Source: Brevibacillus choshinensis (lineage in GTDB: Bacteria; Bacillota; Bacilli; Brevibacillales; Brevibacillaceae). Taken from it: 64,000 bases of DNA. Positions 32,506-42,029 of this stretch are shown here, in pieces. The stretch's first letter is position 1. The number at the start of each line of letters is the position of its first letter. The DNA lies in assembly GCF_001420695.1 (NCBI RefSeq), contig NZ_LJJB01000010.1, positions 610,131-674,130 on the forward strand, written 5' to 3'. The position numbers and the translations under genes are program-made. The notes below the pieces were generated by a model, which searched no databases, had not been told where the DNA came from, and worked only from the letters and a program-made list of their open reading frames with translations.

Positions 32506-34023
32506 CTACGCAACATCCATGCCCCGCGCCCGTGCTTCCTTCACCCGCTGATTCGTACGCCTGTTCAGCAGGATGGAAATGACCAATAGGGCAGCTGCCG
32601 CTATGAGAAGAACCAGCGAAATCGGCCGATTCCATACGATGGATAGATCTCCTGCCCCCATGGCCATCGTCTGGATAAAGGATTCCTCCAGCAACGGACC
32701 TAAAATAAAGCACAGGACGAGGGGAACGACTGGCCATTTGTATTTGTGAAACAGAAAACCGAGCCCACCAAAGAGAAAAGCGATCAGTACGTCAAACATG
32801 CTGTTTCGCACGCTGTATGCCCCGATCGTGCAAAACATCAGGATAATCGGAGCCATGATGCCGTAGGGAACCCGCGTGAGCTTGACCCAGACCCATACCA
32901 TCGGCAAGTTCAGGATCAAGAGCATTGCATTCCCTACGAACATGGAGGCAATGACCGTCCAGACGAAGGGAGCATGCTGCTCGAATAGTACGGGTCCCGG
33001 TGTCAGGCCGTAAATCATTAACCCTGCGAGTAGAATGGCCAGCGGTGGTGAGGATGGGATACCCAGTGAGAATAACGGGATAAAGCCTGCGCTGCTCGTC
33101 GCATTGTTAGCAGCTTCGGGTGCCGCCACACCTTCCATCGCACCTTTCCCAAATGTTTCGGGGTGTCGAGATACTTTTTTCTCCAGATCATAGGCGAGAA
33201 AGGCAGTGATGGCGGCAGAGCAGCCTGGAAGCAACCCGAGAAAAAAGCCAACCAGTCCGCCTCTCAGCATCGGGGCGGCACTCTTCTTCAAGTCTTCCTT
33301 TCCCGGGTAAACACTCCCTGGCTTGGTGATCATAGCAGATGCTCGCCGTTCCTCGATCCCCTTTAGCACCTCTGTCACAGCAAAAAGGCCAATAATGATA
33401 CTGATCATGTCAAATCCACCCATCAACTGGGAGACGCCGTAATCAAATCGGGGCATGCCTGACGAGGGACCCAAGCCAACCAATGCCAACGCATAGCCGA
33501 ATGCCCCCATCAAAAACGACTTGATTAAAGAACCTCCAGACAGGCTAACCATGAGAGTGAGGGCGAGAAGCATGAGTGCAAAATACTCGGGAGGACCAAA
33601 CTTCAGCGCTTGATCTGCCAGAATCGGAGCAAAAAAGACCAGCCCAATGACCCCCAGCACGCCTGCGCCAAAAGAGGCAATCGCGGAAATCCCCAACGCG
33701 GGACCACCTTTTCCTTTTTTGGCCAGAGGGTAGCCATCCAGACAAGTCGGCACAGATGATAGCTCCCCCGGGATGTTGAGCAGAATGGCTGTGGTAGACC
33801 CTCCGTACATCGCCCCGTAGTAAATGCCAGCCAGCATGATGATACCCTGAGTTGGTTCGAGAACGCCTGTCAATGGCAGCAGAATCGCGATCGCCGAAGT
33901 TGGACCGAGACCCGGCAGCACTCCGACAAAGGTACCGACCAAGGCACCCACCGCAGCCATGAGCACATTCTCCAGAGACAAAGCGGAACCAAATCCATCC
34001 ATCAATAGCGAAATGGTGTCCAA
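32506..34023 (-). CDS. tctA: Tripartite tricarboxylate transporter large permease
   Basis: 505 residues from a TTG with GGAGG upstream. About 11-12 TM helices with the family signatures GVLPGLGPTSAIAILLPLTG and GLLPGCSAAITAFLAYDLEK (two GxLPG motifs from an internal duplication) and YGGSTTAILLNIPGE. It is the ion-driven channel component, between tctB and tctC on the same strand with short gaps. Confidence 0.95.
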   Translation of the reverse strand: MDTISLLMDGFGSALSLENVLMAAVGALVGTFVGVLPGLGPTSAIAILLPLTGVLEPTQGIIMLAGIYYGAMYGGSTTAILLNIPGELSSVPTCLDGYPLAKKGKGGPALGISAIASFGAGVLGVIGLVFFAPILADQALKFGPPEYFALMLLALTLMVSLSGGSLIKSFLMGAFGYALALVGLGPSSGMPRFDYGVSQLMGGFDMISIIIGLFAVTEVLKGIEERRASAMITKPGSVYPGKEDLKKSAAPMLRGGLVGFFLGLLPGCSAAITAFLAYDLEKKVSRHPETFGKGAMEGVAAPEAANNATSSAGFIPLFSLGIPSSPPLAILLAGLMIYGLTPGPVLFEQHAPFVWTVIASMFVGNAMLLILNLPMVWVWVKLTRVPYGIMAPIILMFCTIGAYSVRNSMFDVLIAFLFGGLGFLFHKYKWPVVPLVLCFILGPLLEESFIQTMAMGAGDLSIVWNRPISLVLLIAAAALLVISILLNRRTNQRVKEARARGMDVA

Positions 34024-34050
34024 GGTTCCCCCCTCCTTTCACTCTTAGAA

Positions 34051-34069
34051 AACTTGGCTACGCCAAGCT
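34051..34069. repeat. Short palindrome between tctB and tctA
   Basis: AAACTTGGCTACGCCAAGC, a 6-bp-stem hairpin similar to the start of the structured repeat at 15106-15168. Confidence 0.4.
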
Positions 34070-34076
34070 TTTGCAC

Positions 34077-34559
34077 CTAGAACAAAAATCCACTTGGAAA
34101 TGTAATTTGCAGCCAGTAGACGAACACACCGTACAAGCACCCAGTGAGAAGAATGGAAAAGAAGAGGGAAGTCAGCCATCGATAGAAACCAATCAAACGA
34201 AACAGTACGAAGGAAGCGAGTAGAGTAGCCATCACGTATCCTAGCCAATTCAGCAGCCATACGTAGAGGAAGAGTGAGAGGAAACAAAGAATCAAACGCG
34301 TTCTCTCACCGGAAGCCGTCGAGCCTGATTCTCCGATTGCCGCATTTTCCTCTCCCTTTTTGGTACGAAAAGATTGGAACAGCAAAGCTACGCCCAACAC
34401 GGCAAACACGATCCCCAGTATAAACGGCAACGTGTGGTCACCGACATACGCCGAGCTGGCATACATCTCCAGTCGATAAGCCTCCAGACTAACGATGAAA
34501 CCCAGAGCTATGCAGAGGAGTGCCCCGATCAGATCCGGCAGATTAAACTGGCGTACCAC
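34077..34559 (-). CDS. tctB: Tripartite tricarboxylate transporter small subunit
   Basis: 160 residues from a GTG after AGAGGTGATGAA. Four TM helices (LIGALLCIALGFIVSLEAY, LPFILGIVFAVLGVALLFQS, LILCFLSLFLYVWLLNWLGY, then WLTSLFFSILLTGCLYGVF) match the TctB family. It is the first gene of the tctBAC operon. No sigma-54 motif was found upstream. Confidence 0.88.
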   Translation of the reverse strand: MVRQFNLPDLIGALLCIALGFIVSLEAYRLEMYASSAYVGDHTLPFILGIVFAVLGVALLFQSFRTKKGEENAAIGESGSTASGERTRLILCFLSLFLYVWLLNWLGYVMATLLASFVLFRLIGFYRWLTSLFFSILLTGCLYGVFVYWLQITFPSGFLF

Positions 34560-34644
34560 TTCATCACCTCTTCCGTTTCGTTCAAAAAGCTATCAACAGC
34601 CTATGGCACAAATGCCTATTGTGTGCGTTTGCCGTGCTCTGACA

Positions 34645-34676
34645 GAAAAACCGCCCGGGAGAGCTACCCGGACGGT
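34645..34676 (-). terminator. Terminator of the yrdB-like gene
   Basis: Minus strand: ACCGTCCGGG-loop-CCCGGGCGGT followed by TTTTTC. It separates the small membrane-protein gene from the tct operon. Confidence 0.85.
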
Positions 34677-34689
34677 TGTTTCGTTTCCA

Positions 34690-35034
34690 TTACTTTTCAG
34701 CTAGCGCGTAATCCATTCCATGTGACAGGAGGACACACACCCCAAACAAAATGGCCAGTTTGGGGCGCCCTGCCGAGTATAGGGCAGCAGCTGCGAAGCC
34801 AAAAACCATCACCTTCATGATGATTCGCAGCACGTTTGGAATCTCTATGCTTGCCTTCGGCGCAAGGAAAAGGCCCCAGACAACGATGACCACTACTGGA
34901 ATACCGATGCCCAGAGTCCATTTGATTACGGTAGAAGAATGAAATTGAAACCCCCAATAACCATAGGCAATGATTGCCGCTACCTCAGATAGAAATACGA
35001 GAAGAAGGAAGAAAGCATGAATCATACTCGTCAC
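34690..35034 (-). CDS. YrdB-family (DUF2568) small membrane protein
   Basis: 114 residues (GTG 35034 or ATG 35025, RBS GGAGTG). Four TM helices. Family marks: FLSEVAAIIAYGYWGFQ, WGLFLAPKASIEIPN, GRPKLAILFGVCVLLSHGMD. The function of DUF2568 proteins is unknown. It is a single gene with its own terminator. Confidence 0.85.
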   Translation of the reverse strand: MTSMIHAFFLLLVFLSEVAAIIAYGYWGFQFHSSTVIKWTLGIGIPVVVIVVWGLFLAPKASIEIPNVLRIIMKVMVFGFAAAALYSAGRPKLAILFGVCVLLSHGMDYALAEK

Positions 35035-35167
35035 GAAGTCTCACTCCTTTTGTGGGTTTGTTCACCCCACCTTCTCTTTATCATTGCTGTGTGCTAGGTT
35101 ATTTGTAAAGATCTTCCTTACACAAATCGCGGGAATTACAACCACTTCCTTTTTCCTCTCGGTTAGA

Positions 35168-35390
35168 CTGTAGTGGAGGAGAGGAAAAAGGGGAACACGC
35201 TCCAGCTTTGGCTCTTCCACGTATCTTATTCTGGGGGCTTTCCTAGGGTTTTTTGCCCTTGAATCTCTTCATACCAGGTAGCTAGTTGTCCGCTTCCCCG
35301 TAAATCGTTGTGGAGCGGACAGTCTAATCTTCTACGTAGGGTGTAGGCTGGAGCATAGATCGGAAACCTGCTTCTCCCCTCCACCACAGC
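35168..35390. repeat. Long copy of the dispersed repeat, highly structured
   Basis: The ends are imperfect inverted repeats (CTGTAGTGGAGGAGAG at 35168 and, on the other strand, CTGTGGTGGAGGGGAG ending at 35390). Inside, GCTCCAGC (35199-35206 region) pairs with GCTGGAGC, CCACGTA with TACGT, and TGTCCGCT...AGCGGACA forms a hairpin. The element is therefore self-complementary over ~220 bases. Its end sequences match the repeat at 27016-27111. It may be a non-autonomous mobile element or a structured RNA. No gene lies in 35035-35478. Confidence 0.6.
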
Positions 35391-35403
35391 ATGTTAGTTC
35401 GTT

Positions 35404-35456
35404 CAAAAAAAGCTGCCACTGCCGTCTTTCATAAGAAAGACTCGACCAGTAGCAGC
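35404..35456 (-). terminator. Terminator of adhP
   Basis: On the minus strand GCTGCTACTG pairs with CAGTGGCAGC (one mismatch), an inner GTCTTTC/GAAAGAC stem extends it, and T7 follows. Confidence 0.85.
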
Positions 35457-35478
35457 TTCGCTTTTCCCCTAGTTCTTC

Positions 35479-36492
35479 CTACTCCATCGTCAAAACAACG
35501 CGACCGTTAATTTGTCCTTTTTCCATCCGCTCAAATATCTCATTGATCTTGTCGAGCGGTTGCGTCTCGATGATCGCCCGCACTTTGCCACGAGCTGCGA
35601 AGTCGAGAGCCTCCTGCATATCTTTTCGTGTACCGACGATCGAGCCTTTTACTGTCACCCCATTGAGAACCGTATCGAAAATCGGAATAGGCAGCTCTGC
35701 ATTCGGCAGGCCCACGACGACGAGGGAGCCTCCACGTCTTACTGATTTGTACGCTTGCTCAAACGCTTTTTTGGTCACTGCCACACTGATCGCGCCGTGT
35801 ACGCCACCGACCTGCTCCTGAATGGCCGCCACAGGGTCAACCTCGCTGCCGTTTACTGTAATATCAGCACCCAGTTCTTTTGCCAGCTCCAGCTTTTCAT
35901 TGTGAATGTCTACAGCTACCACGTTGTAGCCCATTGCTTTTGCGTATTGAAGTGCAACGTGACCCAAACCGCCGATGCCGTAGATCGCTACCCATTCCCC
36001 TGGTTTTACGTTGGCAACCTTCAGTGCTTTGTACGTCGTTACTCCTGCGCACAAAATCGGCGCGGCATCCACATCGTTCAGCTCAGCAGGGATGCGCGCT
36101 ACGTAAGCAGCCGGTGCCACGCAGTATTCAGCGTAAGCGCCATCTGCCGAGTAGCCTCCGTTCACTTGCTTTTGGCAGAGCGTTTCCCAACCGGACAGGC
36201 AGTAGTCACACTCTCCGCATGCGGAGAACAACCAAGGAATCCCTACCCGATCGCCCAGCTTCAAGGAAGTTACACCCTCGCCCAGCTTTTCGACTACGCC
36301 TACCCCTTCATGTCCAGGAATCAGCGGAAGCTTTGGCTTGACGGGCCAGTCCCCATGGGCAGCATGCAAGTCTGTATGGCACACGCCACACGTTTTAATT
36401 TTGACCAGTACCTCTCCATATCCTACTTCTGGTACCGCTACTTCCTTTACCTCCAACTTTTTCAGGAACTCATTGACTACCGCTGCCTTCAT
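35479..36492 (-). CDS. adhP: Zinc-dependent alcohol dehydrogenase
   Basis: 337 residues, RBS GGAGG. Medium-chain dehydrogenase with catalytic zinc ligands in [16 protein letters not shown] and PGHEGVGVV, the four-Cys structural zinc in [16 protein letters not shown] and the NAD loop [14 protein letters not shown]. It is very close to Geobacillus AdhT/E. coli AdhP, ethanol-active NAD-dependent enzymes. Its promoter is sigma-54 type (36561-36576). A CcpA-like site lies just upstream, and a sigma-54 two-component pair is encoded close by, so alcohol induction with glucose repression is plausible. Confidence 0.92.
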   Translation of the reverse strand: MKAAVVNEFLKKLEVKEVAVPEVGYGEVLVKIKTCGVCHTDLHAAHGDWPVKPKLPLIPGHEGVGVVEKLGEGVTSLKLGDRVGIPWLFSACGECDYCLSGWETLCQKQVNGGYSADGAYAEYCVAPAAYVARIPAELNDVDAAPILCAGVTTYKALKVANVKPGEWVAIYGIGGLGHVALQYAKAMGYNVVAVDIHNEKLELAKELGADITVNGSEVDPVAAIQEQVGGVHGAISVAVTKKAFEQAYKSVRRGGSLVVVGLPNAELPIPIFDTVLNGVTVKGSIVGTRKDMQEALDFAARGKVRAIIETQPLDKINEIFERMEKGQINGRVVLTME

Positions 36493-36560
36493 CTCTTTTT
36501 CCTCCCTTAGTCCACTTTTCGGCTCTTGCCGTATGGATTTGTGTGATGCTGTTATCTATA

Positions 36561-36576
36561 GCAAGCAGCATGCCAA
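36561..36576 (-). promoter_or_regulatory. Sigma-54 (-24/-12) promoter of adhP
   Basis: On the minus strand TTGGCAT-GCTGC-TTGC, with GG and GC ten bases apart, followed by TAT. It lies 69 bases before the adhP start codon, which fits a short leader. Confidence 0.82.
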
Positions 36577-36578
36577 TC

Positions 36579-36592
36579 TGAAAGCGCTTTAT
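36579..36592. promoter_or_regulatory. cre-like (CcpA) site
   Basis: TGAAAGCGCTTTAT matches the cre consensus TGWAANCGNTNWCA except at the last two bases. It is directly upstream of the sigma-54 promoter. The AAAGCGCTTT palindrome might instead be an activator site. Confidence 0.4.
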
Positions 36593-36746
36593 TTACCAAC
36601 TGTTTGGCTGGCTATCGCTCCGATTCGAGCCGTCATTTCGGCCCTGTCAGCCAAAAAAACGGCCCTCCTGCCAACCTTTTGGCAAGAAGAGGGATTTACT
36701 CTTTGGTTGCGGTATTACTAGGTAGTGGAAAAAGGGGGACGACGGC

Positions 36747-37895
36747 ATGCAAATTTCCAAATTCATGACACCGGAAATCATTTTTGGCAACCAGTCCATA
36801 GCCCAGATTGGGGAAAGCCTGCGCAGACTCGGGGCGACACGCGTCTTTCTCGTCAGTGATCCTGGAGTAGTCAACGCTGGCTGGGTAGAGAGAATCATGG
36901 AATATCTCGCTCAGCAAAGACTCGAATACCACTTGTGGACCAACGTCACTGCCAATCCCAAAGACTATGAAATCCATGCAGGTGTGGCGGAGTATCGCTC
37001 ACACGAATGCAATGCGATCCTTGGTGTCGGCGGTGGCAGCGCGATCGATGCGGCGAAAGCCATCGCGCTTTTGGGCACAAATGAAGGCAGTATCGTCGAA
37101 TACGAAGGGGTAGACAAAATTCTGCATCCCCTTCCCCCTATGGTCATGGTCCCAACCACAGCTGGCTCCGGCTCGGAGGTTTCGCAATTTTCCATTATCG
37201 TCGATAGTGCCAGAAAGGTGAAAATGGCGATCATCTCCAAATCGCTGATTCCCGACATCGCGATCATTGACCCGCAGACCTTGATGACCAAAGACAAACA
37301 ATTAACCGCCAATACGGGCATGGACGTCCTGACCCATGCCATCGAATCGTATATTTCTCTCGCCGCCACGCCTTTGACCGAGGTGCATTCGCTGCAGGCG
37401 ATGCGGCTGATCGCCAAGCATTTGCGACCGTCCGCAGCCAGTCAGTACAACGCAGAAGCCAAGCAAGCGATGGCGATGGCGAGCCTCCAGGCAGGTATTG
37501 CCTTTTCCAACGCCATTCTCGGTGCTGTCCATGCCATGTCCCACCAGCTGGGGGGCTTTCTGGACGCGCCTCATGGCGAAGTAAATGCCATCCTGCTCCC
37601 TTATGTTCTGGAATACAACAATATTGCGTCACCTGAAAAATACAGGCAGATCGCGGAATGCTTGGGGGAAAACACTGCAGGACTCAGCTCCCGGGAGTCT
37701 TCCCGACTCGCCTTGAAAGCCGTAAAGGAGCTGGCCCGTGATCTCGATTGTCCCGAGTCGCTGTCTGCCATCGGACTCGTGCCCGAGCAGATCGAGCTGA
37801 TAAGTGAGCTCGCCTTGCTCGACGTCTGCATGACTACAAATCCGCGCGACATGAGCGCACATGACGTTGCTACCCTTTTCCGTCAAGCCTTGTAG
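36747..37895 (+). CDS. Iron-containing alcohol dehydrogenase
   Basis: 382 residues, RBS AAGGGGG. Family III dehydrogenase: NAD site GVGGGSAIDAAKAIAL, MVPTTAGSGSEVSQF, and metal ligands in NTGMDVLTHAIESY (Asp), GAVHAMSHQLGG (His) and DAPHGEVNAILLP (His). It oxidises primary alcohols or diols, or reduces aldehydes. It begins an operon with the histidine kinase (11-base gap) and response regulator, and is divergent from adhP. No -24/-12 motif was found on this side. Confidence 0.92.
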   Translation: MQISKFMTPEIIFGNQSIAQIGESLRRLGATRVFLVSDPGVVNAGWVERIMEYLAQQRLEYHLWTNVTANPKDYEIHAGVAEYRSHECNAILGVGGGSAIDAAKAIALLGTNEGSIVEYEGVDKILHPLPPMVMVPTTAGSGSEVSQFSIIVDSARKVKMAIISKSLIPDIAIIDPQTLMTKDKQLTANTGMDVLTHAIESYISLAATPLTEVHSLQAMRLIAKHLRPSAASQYNAEAKQAMAMASLQAGIAFSNAILGAVHAMSHQLGGFLDAPHGEVNAILLPYVLEYNNIASPEKYRQIAECLGENTAGLSSRESSRLALKAVKELARDLDCPESLSAIGLVPEQIELISELALLDVCMTTNPRDMSAHDVATLFRQAL

Positions 37896-37906
37896 GAGGT
37901 CGTTTT

Positions 37907-39226
37907 ATGCAAAACAAACAGGAAATTCTCGAAAAGCTGACCGGCATCCAATCCTCCCGGAAAAGCTATTACACCGAGCTGATCTACCTCGTGGAGGAGA
38001 TGAAAAAGAAAAACAGGCAACTGGCCGTCATCAACCAGCTGACACAACTCCAGATCAATGCCTCCTGGCCGGAAACCAGCATCTACATCGCGAGCCAGCT
38101 TTCGCAGATCCTCCCGTTTGGTCATTTTGTTCTCACGCTCATCAAGGGAAGCAACCTCTCCTCCTATCTCACGAGACAGGATGGTGATCAATGGCAGTGT
38201 CATACGCTCGCAGGCGCTGTCACACCTGATCAACCGACCCTCTCACAAAAGGACGTCCTGCATCATTCCTTTAGTGAGATGTTTCCTGACCATCACGCGC
38301 TGTCCGTTCCCTTGCGCAGTCAGTTCAACCAGACATTCGGCTTCCTCACGCTGCTACAGAGGAGCGAGCAAAGGGCAGATAGCGAGGACGCTGACTTGTT
38401 TTCACTGATTGCCAGCCATGTCGCTGTCTCGGTCGAAAACATCCTGCTTTTTCAGGACGTCAGCGAAAAAATCAAGATCGAAGCCCAGTTGGTCCAATCA
38501 GCTAAAATGGCAGCAATCGGTGAAATGGCGGCCGGGATTGCCCATGAGCTGAACAGCCCGCTCACTGCTATTCTCGGCAATTCCCAATTACTCCTGAGAG
38601 AAATGAAAGCCAGTCCGACCGCTCCTTTGATGAATGACATCTACCAATGCGGAGTGCGCTGCAAAAAAATTATTCAAAACCTGCTTACCTTTTCGCGGCA
38701 GGAGGAGTACTTGTTCTCTACCATTTCGATCAATGAGGTCGTGGAGAACTCTCTCGATCTGATCGGCTATCAGCTCTCCGTTTCCGGTTTGACGATTACC
38801 AAGGAGCTGGCGCAGCCCCCGCTGCTCTTTCACGGAAGCCGTCATCAAATCGAGCAAGTCGTGATCAACCTGCTGCTCAATGCGAGAGACGCACTGGTCG
38901 GTCGAGTGGATCCCCGCATCGAGATTCGTTCTTTTTTGGTGGAGGAAGACAAGGGTCATTGCTACGTAGGGCTCACCGTACATGACAACGGAGAAGGGAT
39001 CGCAGCGGAGCAGCTACAGCAGATCTTTCACCCCTTTTATTCCACCAAGGAGCGGACAAAAGGGACAGGACTCGGCTTGTCTGTCAGTCTAGGGATTGCA
39101 GAAGCGCACGGTGGGAGGCTGCTCGCCCAAAGTGAAGAAAACCAGTACAGCAGATTCACTCTGCTGTTGCCGCTGTTACGAGAGGAGGTCCAAGATGGAG
39201 AAGAAACGGATACTGATTGTGGATGA
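37907..39226 (+). CDS. Cytosolic sensor histidine kinase (GAF-HisKA-HATPase)
   Basis: 439 residues, RBS TAGGAGG. No membrane segment. An N-terminal coiled coil is followed by a GAF domain (~55-185, SLIASHVAVSVENILLF at its end). HisKA carries the phosphorylated His in GEMAAGIAHELNSPLTAIL, and the ATPase domain shows N-box NLLLNARDAL, G1 DNGEGI and G2 GTGLGLSVS. It resembles NtrB/ZraS-class kinases of sigma-54 systems. It overlaps the regulator gene by 32 bases, so they are translationally coupled partners. The GAF domain probably senses an internal metabolite of alcohol or aromatic metabolism (inference). Confidence 0.93.
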   Translation: MQNKQEILEKLTGIQSSRKSYYTELIYLVEEMKKKNRQLAVINQLTQLQINASWPETSIYIASQLSQILPFGHFVLTLIKGSNLSSYLTRQDGDQWQCHTLAGAVTPDQPTLSQKDVLHHSFSEMFPDHHALSVPLRSQFNQTFGFLTLLQRSEQRADSEDADLFSLIASHVAVSVENILLFQDVSEKIKIEAQLVQSAKMAAIGEMAAGIAHELNSPLTAILGNSQLLLREMKASPTAPLMNDIYQCGVRCKKIIQNLLTFSRQEEYLFSTISINEVVENSLDLIGYQLSVSGLTITKELAQPPLLFHGSRHQIEQVVINLLLNARDALVGRVDPRIEIRSFLVEEDKGHCYVGLTVHDNGEGIAAEQLQQIFHPFYSTKERTKGTGLGLSVSLGIAEAHGGRLLAQSEENQYSRFTLLLPLLREEVQDGEETDTDCG

Positions 39227-40658
39227 TGAAGTTGAGGTCACTTCTTTTTTCACCTATTTACTCAGGCAAAAGAACTGTGATGTGGTCGTGGCCAATACCG
39301 GGAAAGACGTGGAACGCCTGCTCCTCTCCCAATCGGAAGGCTTCCATGCCGCCTTGGTCGATTTGAAGCTACCAGATGCCAATGGCTTGGATCTGCTCAA
39401 ACGGATCAAAGCCGTGTTTCCCTCCTGCGAGGTCTTGATTATGACAGGATATAGCACAATCAAATCGGCGGTAACGGCCATGCAATGGGGGGCAAAGGAC
39501 TATCTGGAAAAGCCTTTTGACGATCTGGACAGTCTGGAGCGCGTCATCGATGCGGTCCTGGAATCGTCTCCCCAAGAGGATGACGAGCTGTCTCGTGAGG
39601 CTGCCCAATACGGGATCATGTACGCACCTGATAGTCCGATGGCCAAAGTCGTTACCATCGCCAAAAAGCTGGCGAAAAAAGCAATCCATATTCTGATCGA
39701 AGGGGAAACCGGGACAGGCAAAGAACTGATGGCCCGCTTCCTGCACGGAGCCAGTTCACGATCGCAGCAACCCTTTGTCGCCTTTAACTGCGGAGCCGTT
39801 CCTGAGTCGCTACTGGAAAGCGAGCTGTTTGGCTATGAAAAAGGGGCATTTACTGGAGCGCTAAAGGCACGCAAAGGCTTTTTCGAGCTCGCCCACAATG
39901 GCACCCTGTTTCTCGATGAAATCGGGGAAGCCCCTTCCTCCATCCAAGTGAAGCTGCTGCGCACACTGGAAACAGGAGAGTTCATGCGGATCGGCGCCGA
40001 GCAGGTCGGCCAGAGCAACATTCGCTTTATTTCCGCTACCAACCGCGATCTGGAGCATGAAGTAGAGATGAATCGCTTTCGTAGAGACCTGCTCTACCGA
40101 CTCGAAGGGATCAAGCTGTCCATTCCGCCTCTACGCGAGCGCATCCATGACATCCCGACGATTGCCCAGGCATATCTCACCAAAAGGAACGGAACGGTCT
40201 GCGAAATCGATCCGGACGCGATGGAGCTTCTACAGCATTACGACTGGCCTGGCAACGTCCGTCAGCTGATCAACATCCTGAATCAGACCCTTGCCCTGCA
40301 CGAATGCGAGAGAGTCCGAGCTGAGCATCTGCCACCGCTCTTGCGTGAAAAAGCGATACAGAACGCCACTTCGTCGATCCCTGCGAGCCAGCTGGCACTC
40401 ACCCAGCAGATCGATCGCGAATGCGAACGCTTTGTCGAAGCAATCACCCGAAACGTCACGTCTATCGATGGCTTCGATTTTGATTACATGATCAAGCGAA
40501 TCAAACAGTTAGAGGGTGAGGTCGGTCGGACCATCATCGAAAAAGGCTTGACCGAAACGAAAGGCGACCGCCAGCTGCTAAGCAAAAAGCTGAATATTAC
40601 CAAACGTACCATTCGTTACATTTTAAATGAAAAGGGATCTGGCAGCGGCTTTAGCTGA
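39195..40658 (+). CDS. NtrC-type sigma-54 response regulator
   Basis: 487 residues from ATG 39195 with GAGGAGG upstream; the longer frame from 39096 lies inside the kinase gene. Receiver domain ILIVDDE and phosphorylated Asp56 in [12 protein letters not shown]+ domain with [25 protein letters not shown] and GNVRQL. The C-terminal helix-turn-helix [17 protein letters not shown] is longer and less Fis-like than usual. It is the most likely activator of the sigma-54 promoter at 36561-36576 in front of adhP (inference from proximity). Confidence 0.92.
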   Translation: MEKKRILIVDDEVEVTSFFTYLLRQKNCDVVVANTGKDVERLLLSQSEGFHAALVDLKLPDANGLDLLKRIKAVFPSCEVLIMTGYSTIKSAVTAMQWGAKDYLEKPFDDLDSLERVIDAVLESSPQEDDELSREAAQYGIMYAPDSPMAKVVTIAKKLAKKAIHILIEGETGTGKELMARFLHGASSRSQQPFVAFNCGAVPESLLESELFGYEKGAFTGALKARKGFFELAHNGTLFLDEIGEAPSSIQVKLLRTLETGEFMRIGAEQVGQSNIRFISATNRDLEHEVEMNRFRRDLLYRLEGIKLSIPPLRERIHDIPTIAQAYLTKRNGTVCEIDPDAMELLQHYDWPGNVRQLINILNQTLALHECERVRAEHLPPLLREKAIQNATSSIPASQLALTQQIDRECERFVEAITRNVTSIDGFDFDYMIKRIKQLEGEVGRTIIEKGLTETKGDRQLLSKKLNITKRTIRYILNEKGSGSGFS

Positions 40659-40681
40659 TCCTCACCAGGAGGCATTTTCTC

Positions 40682-41920
40682 GTGAGTTCTACTAATCAAC
40701 GCTGGTCTGTTTCGTCATTGAAAAACATACCGGCCGACTTTTCTGTATCTGCTCTCATCGTGGGCTTGATTGCCACCATGGTTTCTTACGCAGGGCCACT
40801 CTTAATCGTATTTCAGGCAGCCAAAGCAGCGAATTTGAGTGAAGCCCTGCTCTCTTCCTGGATCTGGGCCATTTCCATCGGCAGCGGTCTGACGGCTATC
40901 GTTCTCAGCATCCGTTATCGAACACCGATCATAACGGCGTGGTCGACTCCAGGTGCAGTCCTTTTGGTCACGAGTCTGTCCGTATACCCTTTCGGTGATG
41001 CGATCGGAGCCTATCTCTTTTCTGCGGTAGTGATTACGCTGCTCGGCGTTTCCGGACTTTTTTCTACGATCATGAGGTACGTGCCCCCCTCGATCACGAC
41101 GGCGATGCTGGCTGGAATCCTTCTTTCTTTTGGTGTGCAGGTCTTTGTATCCATGCAGCAGCTACCGGCACTGGTTCTGCCGATGATCATCTGTTATTTG
41201 CTGGCGAAGCGTTGGTCGCCGCGATACGCTGTCGTATTTTCTTTACTAGTCGGGTTGCTCGCCGCCTTTTTCCTGAATCGTTTTGATCTCGGTGGCATCC
41301 AGGTCGCGCTCGTCGAACCGATCTTTACCATACCTACCTTTTCTCTCGATGCCATCATCGGGCTGGGTATTCCGCTGTGTATCGTGACGATGGCCTCTCA
41401 AAATGCGCCAGGCATCGGCGTGCTCCAAGCAGATGGCTACGATACGCCAGCAAGTCCGTTGATCACGACGACAGGGGTCGCGTCGCTTTTACTCGCCCCT
41501 TTTGGCGCACACGGGATCAATCTGGCCGCGATTACGGCTGCGATCTGTACCGGAAAGGAGGCCCATCCCGATCCTTCCAAGCGTTATATCGCCGGGATCG
41601 CTTGCGGTGCCTTCTACCTCGTGTTTAGCATGTTTGGCGCTACCATCGTTTCGGTGTTTTCTGCTTTCCCTAAGGAACTGATCGCTGTCATTGCAGGACT
41701 CGCGTTGTTTGCTTCGCTCAGCTCCAGTCTGGCGTCGGCGATGAGTGATGCTGCAAAAAGGGAGAGTGCACTCATCACCTTTCTCGTCACGATTTCTGGC
41801 ATATCCATTGGTGGAGTAGGCGCGGCATTTTGGGGTCTCGTCGCAGGGGTAATTACCAATGCGATTCTTACAGGGGATGTGCGGAGGTGGGTCGCTGGGA
41901 AAAGGAAGCAAGCTTCATAA
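40682..41920 (+). CDS. BenE-family carboxylate/H+ symporter
   Basis: 412 residues from a GTG (AGGAGG nine bases upstream), 23 bases after the response regulator. About 12 TM helices; family features include ITAWSTPGAVLL, GLGIPLCIVTMASQNAPGIG and GAHGINLAAITAAICTG. BenE carries benzoate in Acinetobacter; here the solute may be benzoate or another aromatic or short-chain acid produced by the dehydrogenases. It ends the alcohol operon, followed by a strong terminator. Confidence 0.85.
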   Translation: MSSTNQRWSVSSLKNIPADFSVSALIVGLIATMVSYAGPLLIVFQAAKAANLSEALLSSWIWAISIGSGLTAIVLSIRYRTPIITAWSTPGAVLLVTSLSVYPFGDAIGAYLFSAVVITLLGVSGLFSTIMRYVPPSITTAMLAGILLSFGVQVFVSMQQLPALVLPMIICYLLAKRWSPRYAVVFSLLVGLLAAFFLNRFDLGGIQVALVEPIFTIPTFSLDAIIGLGIPLCIVTMASQNAPGIGVLQADGYDTPASPLITTTGVASLLLAPFGAHGINLAAITAAICTGKEAHPDPSKRYIAGIACGAFYLVFSMFGATIVSVFSAFPKELIAVIAGLALFASLSSSLASAMSDAAKRESALITFLVTISGISIGGVGAAFWGLVAGVITNAILTGDVRRWVAGKRKQAS

Positions 41921-41964
41921 GGGCAGAGTAGAAGTTAGCTGTAGCTACCTCGACCATTACAGTA

Positions 41965-41995
41965 AAAGAGCTCTGTAATCGCAGAGCTCTTTATT
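41965..41995 (+). terminator. Terminator of the alcohol operon
   Basis: 11-bp perfect stem AAAGAGCTCTG/CAGAGCTCTTT (41965-41975, 41982-41992) with a 6-base loop. Confidence 0.9.
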
Positions 41996-42029
41996 CGGTC
42001 CTAGATTTCTTGCGTTTCTGGAGGTGACC

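Noticed and set aside
35168-35390. 6S RNA or SRP RNA
   Set aside because: Conserved SRP helix-8 bases and the 6S central-bubble arrangement were not found, and the ends match another repeat in the window.
36640-36746. Sigma-54 promoter for the iron alcohol dehydrogenase
   Set aside because: Candidate GG...GC pairs have wrong spacing (9 bases or mismatched dinucleotides).
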